A stretch of 64,000 nucleotides of DNA from contig CM042696.1 of the NCBI GenBank assembly GCA_023614405.1, positions 333,055,211-333,119,210 on the forward strand, read 5' to 3'. The position numbers were made by a program, and so were the translations under genes. Every line of letters starts with the position of its first letter. Position 1 is the first letter of the stretch. The notes below the pieces were generated by a model. It saw nothing but the letters and a program-made list of their open reading frames with translations, searched no databases and was not told the DNA's origin. Of this stretch, positions 1-10,460 are shown piece after piece. Source of the stretch: Avena insularis. Taxonomy: Eukaryota > Streptophyta > Magnoliopsida > Poales > Poaceae.

Positions 1-2159
1 TTCTTCGAACAACTTTTCCCTGGCCGCAAAGGAGGCACGCAGATCCTCTTCACGCTTCTGCGCCTCGTCACGCGCTGCGATCGCCTCGTCGCGACCCTTC
101 ACAACCGCGGCAAGTGTCTTCTCCATGGTGGCGGCGTTACGCAATAAGGCATTATGTTCAGCTACACGACAAGCAAAAGTTGATCATCAGTCGACTATAT
201 CAAAAGGAGAAGACGAATAAGAATAAAGTGTAGAACACTCACTTTCAACCATGCGGTGACGTGTCTCCAGCATTGCATGCTGGCGACCCATCGCCATCAC
301 CTGCTCTGCCAAGTGTGCGGCTTCCTTCACAAGGAGCTTTAGCACAACCAAGGAATCAGCAGAGGCAACAGATAACGTCGACTGCAACACTAAAACAAAG
401 AAAAGCTATAGTTACATGGTCCTCCAGTGACTCCGAAGATGCCTGTTGTACCGTCACCCGGGCAACCATTCGATGATCTCCTGCACGAGGAGAACTGGAA
501 GAGTTGTGCCCGGAGTGGGCCGCCACCGGAGGGGAAGGAGCGCGCTCGACCTCTTTCTTGGCCGTTGAGGTCGCGACTCCAGATTCCTTCAAAAATTTGA
601 CGTCGCCAGAAGATGACGACGCCTCTTGACTACAAGACAAAACCCACCTTGAGAAAGGGCATACTCCGGAACAAGCCAACAAGAAGAAAACAGAGAAGAA
701 CAAACAAACTAAAAAACTTACCACTCAAACTTGTCAAAGTCAAATGTGGCCTCCACCGACTCCGACGAAGACTCCTTGGGAAATCGCATCTTCTTGCGAG
801 AAGATGGTGCCACATCCCTCACAGGAACGGCAGGAATTGGCGACTCCGCACCAACGCCCATACCTTCCGGAGTCGAAGGAGACAACGCGTCAGAATCCTT
901 GCTGCGCGCTTGCGAGTATCCGGACTATCGGACTCGGGGGCTTCCTCCTCCACATCAGAAGGGACAGTCAACTCAGACTCATCCTCTTCCAAGGCTTTGC
1001 GAGGAATAATCCCCTCAGGGAGAGGGGGCATACAAGGTGACACCGCCCAATCCTACGTACAGACAACGAAATTCAGCAAAAAAGCAAGTAAGCAACAGAA
1101 AAGCAATCGACAAAATCAGCTACTGCGTAGCACAACTATACCTCAGGAGGAGGATTTGAAGCATCAAAGGAAGGAACAACTGGCTCACTGGGAAGCACAC
1201 CCTTGACGGTGTACTTCGTGACCAGTAGAACCCTCTTGTCCACCTCACTCGCGGACATGCCATCGGCAGACACGCGAGTGGCATCATCAGCGCCAGCCCA
1301 TTGAAACATGGGGTGGACTCTGGCTTGCAGGGGCTCGACGCGACAGCGCAGCCAAGTGCGGATGAGAGCGCAGCCTCCCTCCTCTTTGCCTATGCGACTC
1401 TCGAGGTCACAGACGTGTTGATACAGCACGCCTGTCTCCGCGAGCTCGCCAGGCATGACTACGTTCTTCCAGGAGCGCATCCTCCTGCATGGCGTCGCGG
1501 GATCGAAGGGCGCGAGTCCAAAGTGCTCACCATTGGCCTTCTGATCGCGGATGTAGAACCATTTGTCCCTCCACCCTTGGACGGACACCGTGAGCTTGAT
1601 GTCGAAGTAGGTGGCAGATGGGTCGACGTGGATTCCGCAACCACCTACATCGTAAACTAAAGAGCCAGATGCAGACTGGCGCTTCAATTTGAAGATGCGC
1701 TTGAAAAGGCCAAAGTGTGGCTCGATTCCGAGCCAGCGCTCGCAAAGTGTGATGAAGAAAGAGATGTGGAGGACTGAATTTGGGGACAACTGATGGAGCT
1801 GGAGCCCGTAGAAACAAAGAAGACCCCTAAAAGGGGTGAAGAGGCAAGGAGAGACCGCAAATGATGAATGCAAGAAACGTCACTCGAAAACCAGCGGGAG
1901 GAGCAGGAATGGTCTCACCGCTGGGGACGCGCGCATCGGCGACTGCCGCGGACAGCACTCCGTCTTGGCGAATAAGACGGAGATCAGACGCCTTGATGAT
2001 GGAAGGGCACCACGCACCATTCATGACGCGGGTGCCTGCGACCTTCTTCTTCCCGCCGGCGGCGGTGCTGGTGCCCGCAGCGGCGGAGCCGCCCTTCTTC
2101 TTCGTCGCGGCAACAGTGGCCGCGGAATCAGTGGCAACGCCTACCTTCTACTTCCCCAT
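1..2159 (-). pseudogene. Antisense additional ORF (aORF) of Tat-type element A, degenerate
   Basis: Reading starts at the ATG at 2159 and runs left off the window. An in-frame TAG is the fourth codon. A Lys/Ala-rich head is followed by a recognisable core (about 1,830 to 1,136) with the motifs LSPNSVLHISFF, LGIEPHFGLFKRIF and WRDKWFYIRDQ, typical of the extra protein of Tat elements. At about 1,830 the frame breaks at a T-run (CACCCCTTTTAG), consistent with loss of one base. The core appears to end at a splice donor (GAG|GTATAG) near 1,136, and an acidic exon follows at about 1,043 to 819 (motif LPEGIIPRKALEEDESE). The function of these proteins is unknown; a link to plant mobile domain proteins has been proposed for the family. 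The strand opposite to the LTR is normal for this type. Confidence 0.75.
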
Positions 2160-3540
2160 TGCACGACGGCGATGTGAGCGAAGAAAGTAGCTCGAGAACG
2201 AGCGGAGCTAGTCCAGCATCGTGGAGGAAACGGGCACAGGAAAAAGCAGAGGAGTAGCAGCAATGGCGATGGCAGCAAGGAAGAATGAGCACAGATGGGA
2301 AAATTACCGCCGTAGCGCCGCTCCTTCACCGCTGGAAGATGCAATCCAACGGCTCAGAAAAACCCTATTGGACGCGTGTCACACATCGTGTTGAACACGT
2401 GGAGAAGGGGAAGCGCGAACCGTCCCTCCACTACTCCCATTACGCACAGAAATCGAGGAGGCACAGTTAAAATAAAGATTACGCACGCCCAGTCAAATCA
2501 AAGTCAGGAAGTGGGACCCACTGCTCGTCACGTCCCGTCAAACTCGCTCACGCGGGCAACTGAGGTCATACGAGCATCAGCACTGACGTCATCAAAGCTA
2601 CGGAGCGAAAAACTTCGACTACTTTAGTCCTTGCTGGATTCTTCGACTCCACCAAGCACTCGGGGGCTACTCCCATAGGGAGCGCTGGCCGCGCACCCTA
2701 CAATTTTCTTTTCTTTCTGCAGGAATAAGGAAAATCAAAAGGAACACCCAACCACTCGAAATACGATTCGATTATGGACATGGGTTACTCCCATAGGGAG
2801 CGCCGGAAACAAATTCGACTGAAACAAGCAAAAGACGACAGCAGTCGCAAAATGATTCTTTAGTCCCTGGCTAAGTCTTCGACTCAACCAAGCACAGCAG
2901 TCGCAAAATGATTGTTTAGTCCCTGCCTGAGTCTTCGACTCAATCAGGCACTCGGGGGCTACTCCTATAGGGAGCGCTGGTCGCGCACCCTATGATTATT
3001 TATGCAAAAATTGTGTGTCGATAACATCCACACTCGAAAGTTATGGCGACATCGCCTCATAATTTTCCCTACAAAGAGACTGTGTCTCCTGGGTCACCCG
3101 AATCATCTCCGCGATGATAAAATTCGGATGTCGCGCTTACAGCGTGAAGGTAAGACCTGAATAAGGCCTGGCAACGCATTTAGTTGCGCACTACCAGAAA
3201 TGTATCCGTGCCTACAGGTACGATGAACATGCCTTGATGGACGCGTCGAGTGCTCACACCCATATAACTGGAATTCGACTCCTGTAAGACCTCCACGGCC
3301 TGAGTCGAATTACGCCAGCACTTTTCCGGATTCGAGTCCGGGGACTCGAGTTCGAGTAGATTGCGTTGTTTCACCCTAAGGTGGTTAACTGATACCGATA
3401 CTTCGGTTATATCAGGCACGTATATCAACAATCCCTATGACACAATTAAAAGTAGTCGAAATATATACTCATTCAGGCACTCGAAAGACTTCAAAAGTCC
3501 CCAGTTGAATCTCCGATTCCACTGGACACTCGGGGGCTAC
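2160..3540 (+). repeat. Non-coding 3' region of element A with repeated polypurine-tract-like blocks
   Basis: No gene is visible. The block CTCGGGGGCTACTCC followed by ATAGGGAGCGC occurs at about 2,660 and 2,950, with a partial copy at about 2,785. Each is preceded by TTCGACTC-type sequence and the phrase TAGTCCCTG or TAGTCCTTG. The same CTCGGGGGCTAC motif forms the true polypurine tract at 3,529-3,540. Repeated pseudo-tracts upstream of the functional one are seen again, in mirror orientation, in Tat element B. Confidence 0.7.
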
Positions 3541-4026
3541 TGACATGGGTATACCCTACAGGTACTCGAGCTTGGTATATACGGTCTGAATACGTATAGG
3601 CCCACGGTGTCGCCAAGGCCCAAACGAAGGATTCGAGTAACCTACGGACTCTCGATTGCTTGAAGAACAAGAAGAAGCTAAAGATAGAAAGTTCAAAGGG
3701 GAAAACCCTAAGTTGTAACCGACTCGACCTGCTACCCGGGACCTAGCCTATCTATATAAAGGCTGGGAGGGGGTGGCGAGGAGGACACACACGCAACCCT
3801 AGTTTCCATAACCCTTGCCAGATTACATCTGCGCACCATTGTAACCTTCGATTCCTTCGATAATTCCACGAGCAGACAAGCAGGAGTAGGGACCTCTGAG
3901 GCTGAACACAGGTAAATCTTTGTCCCCTATGTGCTTGTCTGTTAGCCGATAGATGTCTCCAATGCTCCCTCCTTCTCCAAAACTCAAGTCCATAACAATG
4001 GGCATTTACGAGTTAAACCCTCGTCA
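3541..4026 (+). repeat. 3' LTR of element A
   Basis: It begins TGACATGGGTATACC directly after the polypurine tract and ends CCCTCGTCA, giving TG...CA termini and a length of 486 bp. It contains a TATA box (3,753-3,760). No second copy is in the window, so LTR identity and age cannot be judged. Confidence 0.8.
3753..3760 (+). promoter_or_regulatory. LTR TATA box
   Basis: TATATAAA lies about 210 bp inside the LTR and is followed by GGCTGGGAGG. Position and sequence fit an RNA polymerase II core promoter of a Gypsy LTR. Confidence 0.6.
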
Positions 4027-5467
4027 GCAGGTGTGCGGGTGTTGGCCTTGCTTTGCCTCCTCTTCATCTTCACTCTTGATCTCCTCCTATTGCCCGGGGT
4101 CTTGGGGATCTTCCTCCATAGGCTCCTTTCCTTTATCCTTGGAGGACACCATCGTGCTTCTAATCTTTCAAGAATAGTTCCTGGCAGAAACAGGTCAAAA
4201 CAGAAAACACAACAAGAACATGATATACGAACCTCGGGGGATCGAGGGGATTATATATTACGAAGTTTTACAACAAAAGGAAGGTATCGGGAAAAAACGA
4301 GTCAGAGACGGAGGCCGAGGTGGTCACACCACCTGCTGGCGTGGCCAGGGGGCACGCCAGGGGGTGGTGTGAGCCACCCTGGCTCTGTTTCCGTCCCTCT
4401 TTCGCTTTGTAGCTTTCCTTGTTGGATAAAAATTGCAAAAGTATTACTGGACAGAATTTTCGTGGAACTTTTCTTACTAGAACTGTTACCTATTCAAAAA
4501 CGGACTCTGCAGGTCTCTGAATTTGGTCTTTGATAAATTTTTCTGGAGTTACCACTTGAACAACATCAATATCTTCATCTTCATACTCATATTGCTCGAG
4601 TCATGAAACCTTTCACTTTCTTATTACACCATTTTCTCCACTAACCTGAAAATTTCATTCACACAAAACTTCACACAATTCTCATTAGCAACATTAGTGC
4701 AAGCGAGGTAATCCATCAAATCATAATCTACTGTAGCAACTCCTTCCGAAAACCCAAAATAATTCAAAAAGGAAATCGATTAAAGAAGCAAATGCAAGAG
4801 TGGCAAAATCTGTCAAAACAGACCAGCAGGTAAAGATCAATTTTGTCGAAAATCTTCTGTTGCTAAAATCAAAAGTGCAAAACTAACTAAAGTTAAATAA
4901 CAACCTGGGGCAGAAGCACAAAAAATTACAGCTCAATCCGACGTATAGAGATCTCTCACGAATTTTTACGGTCAAGCACAAAAATCTGTTTCGGGCAGCA
5001 ACTTCCCCAAATCTTACTTCTCTCTCATTAGAGGTTGATCTTGACACAAAAACCAAACAAAAAGGATAAGGAGTTCCAAGACTCAAAGAAAGAAAAACAA
5101 ACCAAAAGCAAGAATAAACTGGGTTATCTCCCAAAAAGCTCTTTCTTTATAGCCATTAAGATGGGCATGATAATTTCAATGATGCTCACACAAGAATATG
5201 AATTGAAGTGAAAGAGAGCATTAAGAAGCAAAAATATACATGTTTAAGTCTAACCCACTTCCTATGCAAGGGAAGTTTGTAAACAAACAAGTTGTTGAAA
5301 CCAGAAACTGTAAGCATAAGAAGGCAAAACAAGTGCAACATAAAGACTTTAAACATAAAACAAGGAAACTTGATATTATTGAGATGCATAAGAACAGTCT
5401 TCCCTCTCTCAAAATAACTTTCAGTATCATGCATAAATTTAATGATATAGCTATCACAAGAACCATT

Positions 5468-6632
5468 CTAGCAATGATCGCTTATCCTAACAGAAAACAC
5501 AGGGATACTAACTCTCATAACACTACTTTGTGAATCAATATTAGGGTTATCCTTACAGAGGATAGTGTGTCCATCTTCCACATATTTAGTGACAAAGTTT
5601 TTCACATTTGCTTTTATAGGTTCATCACCCATTTGTTTATCAGGTTCAACAACTTTATTTGTACTTTCATTAACCATACTAACTATCATAGAATGTTCCT
5701 TTATCTTAACTGGGTAAGGTATTTTCTCAATGTAAGGTTTAGGTAAAGCATGATTAGCAATATAAACTTCAGTATTTCTTGCAGGAACACACTTAGCAAC
5801 ATCTTTATATGGTTCATGATACTTATTCCACTTATTTTTAGGAACTTCAATATAGGAAGCAAAAGCCTTAAAGTAAGAAGCAATAGCTTGAGAGTCTAGA
5901 CCATAAGCATTTTTAATATTTTGAAAGTCATCAATTCCCATAAAAGATTCAATGCATTCATAATCATAATTTATACCTGACTTTCTTCCTTTGTCATTCT
6001 CCCATGCTTTAGCATTATCTTGAATACGGTCCAGAAGATCCCATTTAGCTTCTTCTTCCATGTGAGTGAATGATCCAGCACAAGAAGCATCCAATAAATC
6101 CTTATCATGAAGAGAAAGCCTTGCATAAAAGTTATTGATAATAATATTGTTGGGGAGCTCATGAATGGGACATTTGAGCATTAGTAACTTCAATCTCCCC
6201 CAAGCTTGAGCTGTACTGTCTCCATCAAGAGGCCAAAAAATTGTATATTTGATTCTGATCTTTATGAATCTCACTAGGAGGATAAAACTTTGAATAAAAG
6301 AGAGGTACTATTTCCTCCCATTCAAGAGCTTGACCATTCTTCAGCAGCTTATACCATTCTTCAGCTCTTCCTTTTAGTGACAATGAGAATAACTTCTTCT
6401 TGACTTGATCTGTAGTAATACCTGCAGACTTGAACAACCCGCATAATTCGTGTATAAAGAGCAAATGATCACCGGGATGGACAGTTCCATCTCCAACATA
6501 ATAGTTATCCATAACACGATCAATAATTCTTGTAGGTATTTTAAAAATATCATTCTCAGCAGGTGGTGGTTCATCTACTACCTTAGCAGTGGTAGTAGCA
6601 TTACGAAATAAGAAACTCAGTGATTTATCCAT
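5468..6632 (-). pseudogene. Gag of Athila-like copy 2, frameshifted
   Basis: Translation from the ATG at 6632 gives a retrotransposon gag with LKGRAEEWYKLL and a PLFYSKFYPPSEIH segment, the usual signature of the Gypsy/Athila gag core. At about 6,237 one extra A in an A-run (GGCCAAAAAATTG here, GGCCAAAAGTTG in the other copy) shifts the frame. The protein then resumes (AQAWGRLKLLMLKCP, YECIESFMG) to a stop at 5,468. No CCHC zinc knuckle, protease, reverse transcriptase or integrase follows. Gag forms the virus-like particle that packages element RNA. This copy could not make an intact protein, but it lacks the frameshift found in the other copy. Confidence 0.85.
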
Positions 6633-6717
6633 ATTGAAATAAAGCAACTAACAGAAGTAAACAATACTCACAGTAGAAGTTTCCTTTACCAGTTCCACTC
6701 TCCAATAGCACTTCACT

Positions 6718-6735
6718 CCTCGGCAACGACGCCAG
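6718..6735 (-). other. Primer-binding site, tRNA-Asp type (diverged)
   Basis: Just inside the 5' LTR the minus strand reads TGGCGTCGTTGCCGAGGA, two changes from the tRNA-Asp complement TGGCGCCGTTGCCGGGGA known from plant Gypsy elements. It sits about 10 bp from the LTR end. Confidence 0.7.
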
Positions 6736-6745
6736 AAAATAGTCT

Positions 6746-8258
6746 TGATGACCCACAAGTATAGGGGGTGTATCGCAGTATTTTCGATAAGTAAGAGCGT
6801 TGAACCCAACGAGGAGCAAAAGGTGCTGGCAAGTGGCTTGGAGCAGGAATTCTCTGTAAATACTTAGCAAACAGATTTTTAGGGGTTTTTGATAATGCAG
6901 GTAAATAAAGTATGAGTAAATAAAAGACAATAAGAATAAATGCAGCAAGTGGCCTAATCCTTTCTTTAGCAAAGGACAAGCTGGTTGTATTACTTAAGAT
7001 GACCAAACGTTCGCGAGGACACATGTGAATACCGTCAAGTGCTTTCGCTTCATATAGTTGATTAATCTTCTTTAGTTTGCTAAGTGTTGTGTGGGTGAAC
7101 CTGTGCTAATGTACAGACCTTCCTAGGACTAATACATACTTGTGATTATACCCCTTGCAAGCATCCGCAAGTACAAGAAAGTAATTAAGGTAGAAACCTA
7201 ACCACAGCTTTAAACTCTAAGACCCTGACGTCCCTTGTGCAATGGTTTCCTAACAAGGGTTCATGTTTCTGTCACTCTGGCAACCCCTACGATTAGTATC
7301 CAAATACACAATGCATTCCCCTAGGACCATATAGGTGAAGTGTCATGTAGTCGATATTCACATGACACCACTAGAAGAAGTACACCACAACTTAAATATC
7401 AAACTATTGAATCTTTCTCAACACAATTCCACTACTAACAACAAGACTTCTCCCATGTCCTCAAGAACAAAACGAACTACTCACAAGACATCATATGGAT
7501 CATGATCAGAGATGAAATTATGATGTATAACAATCTGAACATAAACAATAATTCAACGGTTCACTCAATAGCATCAACTACAAGGAGTAATCAACACCGG
7601 GAAAGTTTCCCCTAAAAACTATGCAAGATTCAACCCAATTGTTACAGCGGTATGGAGGTGGTGATGATGGTGCTGGTGGAGATGATGGTGGTGATGATGA
7701 TGATGATCCCGATGAAGTCCAGCTTGATGGTGGTTTTGATGGCGATGATCTCCCCTCTCCGGGAAGGAATTCCCCCGGCGGAATTCTGTCTGTCGGAGAG
7801 ATCTTTCTCTCTCGGTGTTTTCCGCCCCGTAGAGGCGGCGGAATCTTTCTGTGGTTGCTCCCCGAGTCTTAGGGTTTCGGGAGGATAATATATGCCAGAG
7901 GGGAGATCCAGGGGTGGACCAGGGCATCCACACCACCTGGTGGCGCGGCCTAGGGTGGCCTGCGCCAGGGGGTGGTGTGGGCCCCCTGTGGACCATCTTC
8001 GCTTCCCCTTCTGGCTTCCTTCGTCTTCTGGAAAAATAGGATTTTCCATGTATTTTCCCGGATTTTCTGATCTTCGCGAATTTTGCCTCCAAAAAGCACC
8101 TTTTCCATCAGAATCCTGACTGCAGCGGTCCATGCTCCAAAAGTCATCAACCATGCAAAAACAGATGAAATAACATAAGTATCACCTCTTACTATGAAAT
8201 GTATCAATGAATAACAGTAAATTATGATATATAATAGTGATACAAAATGGACATATCA
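6746..8258 (-). repeat. 5' LTR of Athila-like copy 2
   Basis: On the minus strand it begins TGATATGTCC and ends GTGGGTCATCA; the other two LTRs of this family begin TGATACGTCC. The 1,513-bp length matches the LTRs at 21,178 and 27,861. It includes a GAT-rich microsatellite (about 7,655-7,720) that differs in length between copies. Confidence 0.88.
7652..7725 (+). repeat. GAT/GGT trinucleotide microsatellite inside the Athila-like LTR
   Basis: A run of GATGATGGTGATGATG-type triplets follows TGGAGGTGG. The LTRs at about 22,090-22,140 and 28,770-28,850 hold shorter or rearranged versions. It produces His- and Asp-rich spurious reading frames. Confidence 0.85.
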
Positions 8259-9952
8259 TCTAGCCATGGATTTGGTTCATCAGGAGCAGGCTGAGTCAGC
8301 TTCCTTATCGCGCTGAGTATACCCGGATGCCTGTCATGAAGGACGCACACATTCGGTACATCCCTCACAATTGCTATCTTCAGCTGGCTGAAAAACCATA
8401 CCCAACTCTCGGTGTTCTCGCTCTCCACGAAAGCAAATGCAAGTGGAACAACTTGATTATTCCCGTCTTGACCTATGGCAGTCAAGATCTAGCCCATGTA
8501 CTTGCCAGTGAGAAACGTACCATCCACACAAATGACTGGTCGATAGTGAGTGAAAGCTTCTATGCATATAGAAAATGAGAAGAACACTCGATGCAACACC
8601 CTCAAATTGGGCTCTTGAGGCAACATAAAGTGTTGGATGTCGACGTATGTGCTTGGATTCCTAGCCTGCAGTGTTTGGAGCATCCGAACAACACAGTTGT
8701 ATCTGTCTCGAAAAGAACCAAATCTTGTCTCCAGTGCCCTCTGCTTAGTCCTCCAAGCCTTTCAGTAAGAAATATTGTAGCGAAATCTGACAGCAACTTT
8801 GTTGATGATAGCTTTCACCAGCATGGCTTTGGTCTCCACTATCGCAGTGTATAATAGTCTAGCCAGGAGGGTTGACGTGAGATTACGATGGTCTTGAAGG
8901 ACATTGTCAAGTTGACATGTGTGCTGCACAACATCGCTAACCTTCCAATTGGTGTCATACTTAGGACGATGGGCATGGACCCTGGCCGGACATCCGGCTA
9001 CCTCGCAAACCAAAGTCAAATATTGTTGGGATGACACCTTCGTTTTGAAAATCCATTGCATGCACAATGCGCACTACGATTGCTTTCTGCAGATGCCTCT
9101 TGCGAGGATATAATGCACCCATGGAGATGTTGTTCACGTGATAGTGCCACGCGGAATCATGCCCATCGTTCACATTCATTGCTGATGTGTGGTCTTCATT
9201 CCATGATGCTGGAATAGGTTGGTATTCTTGATCAGACTCGGCGGAATCATGAGAGATATCACTGTAGCCTTCTGAATCTTTAGCTTCCATCTGATCTTGC
9301 AACCAACCTTCATGTATCTCGTCCTCATCGACCTCACCACTGAAAATATCTTCTCCTATCCCATGACTACCTTCAGCTGATTCATATCCACCATCATTGG
9401 TGTGTGCAAAACTACTCTGACCAGGTTCATAACCACCACTATCGGTGTGTGCATAACTACTCTGACCAGGTTCATAACCACCACCGCCATCCTTGCCTTG
9501 ACTGCTCTGGCCATGATAGTAGCCACCACCACCTTCGTCTTTGGCTTGACTGCTCTGGTCATGCTCATAACCACCACCAGCATGTTGTGTCTGACTACTC
9601 TGGCCCTGATCATAAACAGGCTCTTTCACAATAGGAAGCACTAAGACAGTGGGGTTAACTACCCTATTTAGACAGGCTTTCACCCATTTGACCCATTTAG
9701 CTTGCTCTTCTATCTGTAAAAAAAATCAGGTTTAGTCCTTGACTTAGTCCATAATACATGCACACCGACAGTATGGGTCGGAGGGAGCCCTAAACGAGCA
9801 GATAACCAATACTTCAACTCAATAACGGATATTGTTTCAGGATCCAGGAGCACTTCATCCATACAATAAAAATCGCTCAAATAAACTCCATGATAGTTTG
9901 TTTTGATGACACCGTCACCATAGGAGAACCTAAACACTACATTATTGGACAT
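8259..9952 (-). pseudogene. MuDR/MULE-type transposase, 5' portion, degenerate and truncated
   Basis: Protein signals run from the ATG at 9952 leftward. They are an N-terminal region (FRFSYGDGVI); an acidic Gly/Ser/Gln-rich linker with five repeats like GGYEPGQSS (9,610-9,400); the MuDR-type zinc/DNA-binding region (CEVAGCPARVHAH, WKVSDVVQHTC); and the start of the MULE transposase domain (VICVDGTFLTG, QVVPLAFAFVESENTESW, CVLHDRHPGI) with the first two catalytic aspartates. The third catalytic residue and the C-terminus are gone because an Athila-like LTR begins at 8,258. The frame is broken near 9,050, a TGA replaces Trp near 8,768, and a TAG lies at about 8,488. A short intron or frame break lies at 9,684-9,710. 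MULE transposases cut and paste Mutator-like DNA transposons; this copy is dead. Confidence 0.88.
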
Positions 9953-10460
9953 AACTTCCGACCTAAAAAAATACCACAATTTATCAAATGTCCGTACAAT
10001 GGCAGATTTTAGCCCACAAATATAAACATAATCCTATAGCCGAATAATCTTGCATAGCCCACAAATATACTTATAATCCTATAGCCAAATAATCTGGCAG
10101 CTAACATACCACATCTAGAACTACCGATAAAATAAACATACACAAATGACTGCAGTTAGCAAGAAATTAGGGTTTACCCTTGAAGCGTGCGAAATCCGGC
10201 CGTGCAGCTTCCTCCACTCAACGGATCGGCAACCCCCACTCAAGAACAACTGCCTCCACTCAAGATGCACCCCCAGCCTCCACCATAGCCATTGCTCCTC
10301 AAGAACTCCACCAACTCCCTCTAAGAAATGCCTCAAATCACTTCACCAGACTATCCCATTAGTAGATCGGGACTCTACTAACTTTCTAATGTGTTTCAGC
10401 AGTAGCTATTGGTGGAAAACGGTGCAAAACGGAGCTCCAAATTGGTCGTTGTCAGTCTAG
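9953..10460 (-). other. Probable MULE 5' flank; no gene recognised
   Basis: This AT-rich stretch upstream of the transposase start has a duplicated phrase (AGCCCACAAATATA near 10,010 and 10,055). It is followed by a GC-richer part with CCACTCAA repeats (10,215-10,265). A terminal inverted repeat could not be identified because the partner end is missing. Confidence 0.4.

Larger units (their letters stand above)
1..4026 (+). mobile_element. Gypsy LTR retrotransposon, Tat/Retand type, 3' half (element A)
   Basis: The segment ends in a 486-bp LTR (TGACATGGG...CGTCA) preceded by the polypurine tract CTCGGGGGCTAC, which fixes plus orientation. Upstream lies a decayed ORF on the opposite strand, the arrangement known from Tat-lineage Gypsy elements, which carry an antisense extra ORF between pol and the 3' LTR. 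Gag, pol and the 5' LTR would lie left of the window. The right edge abuts an Athila-like element inside its second ORF, so element A probably inserted there or is joined by a deletion. Lineage rests on architecture and the recognisable antisense protein; no family name is claimed. Confidence 0.8.
4027..8258 (-). mobile_element. Athila-like non-autonomous Gypsy element, 5' half (copy 2)
   Basis: This is a second copy of the element at 21,178-29,372, in the same minus orientation. It holds the 5' LTR (6,746-8,258), a tRNA-Asp-type primer site, gag, the long gag-to-ORF2 spacer and only the first bases of ORF2, where element A begins (4,026/4,027). The 3' part and 3' LTR are missing. The right LTR end abuts MULE coding sequence, so the element inserted in a MULE. 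The left target duplication cannot be tested because that end is lost. Confidence 0.85.

Noticed and set aside
7619..8154. His/Asp-rich frames near 7.6-7.75 kb and equivalents at 22.1 and 28.8 kb
   Set aside because: They come from a GAT microsatellite inside LTRs and have no independent support.
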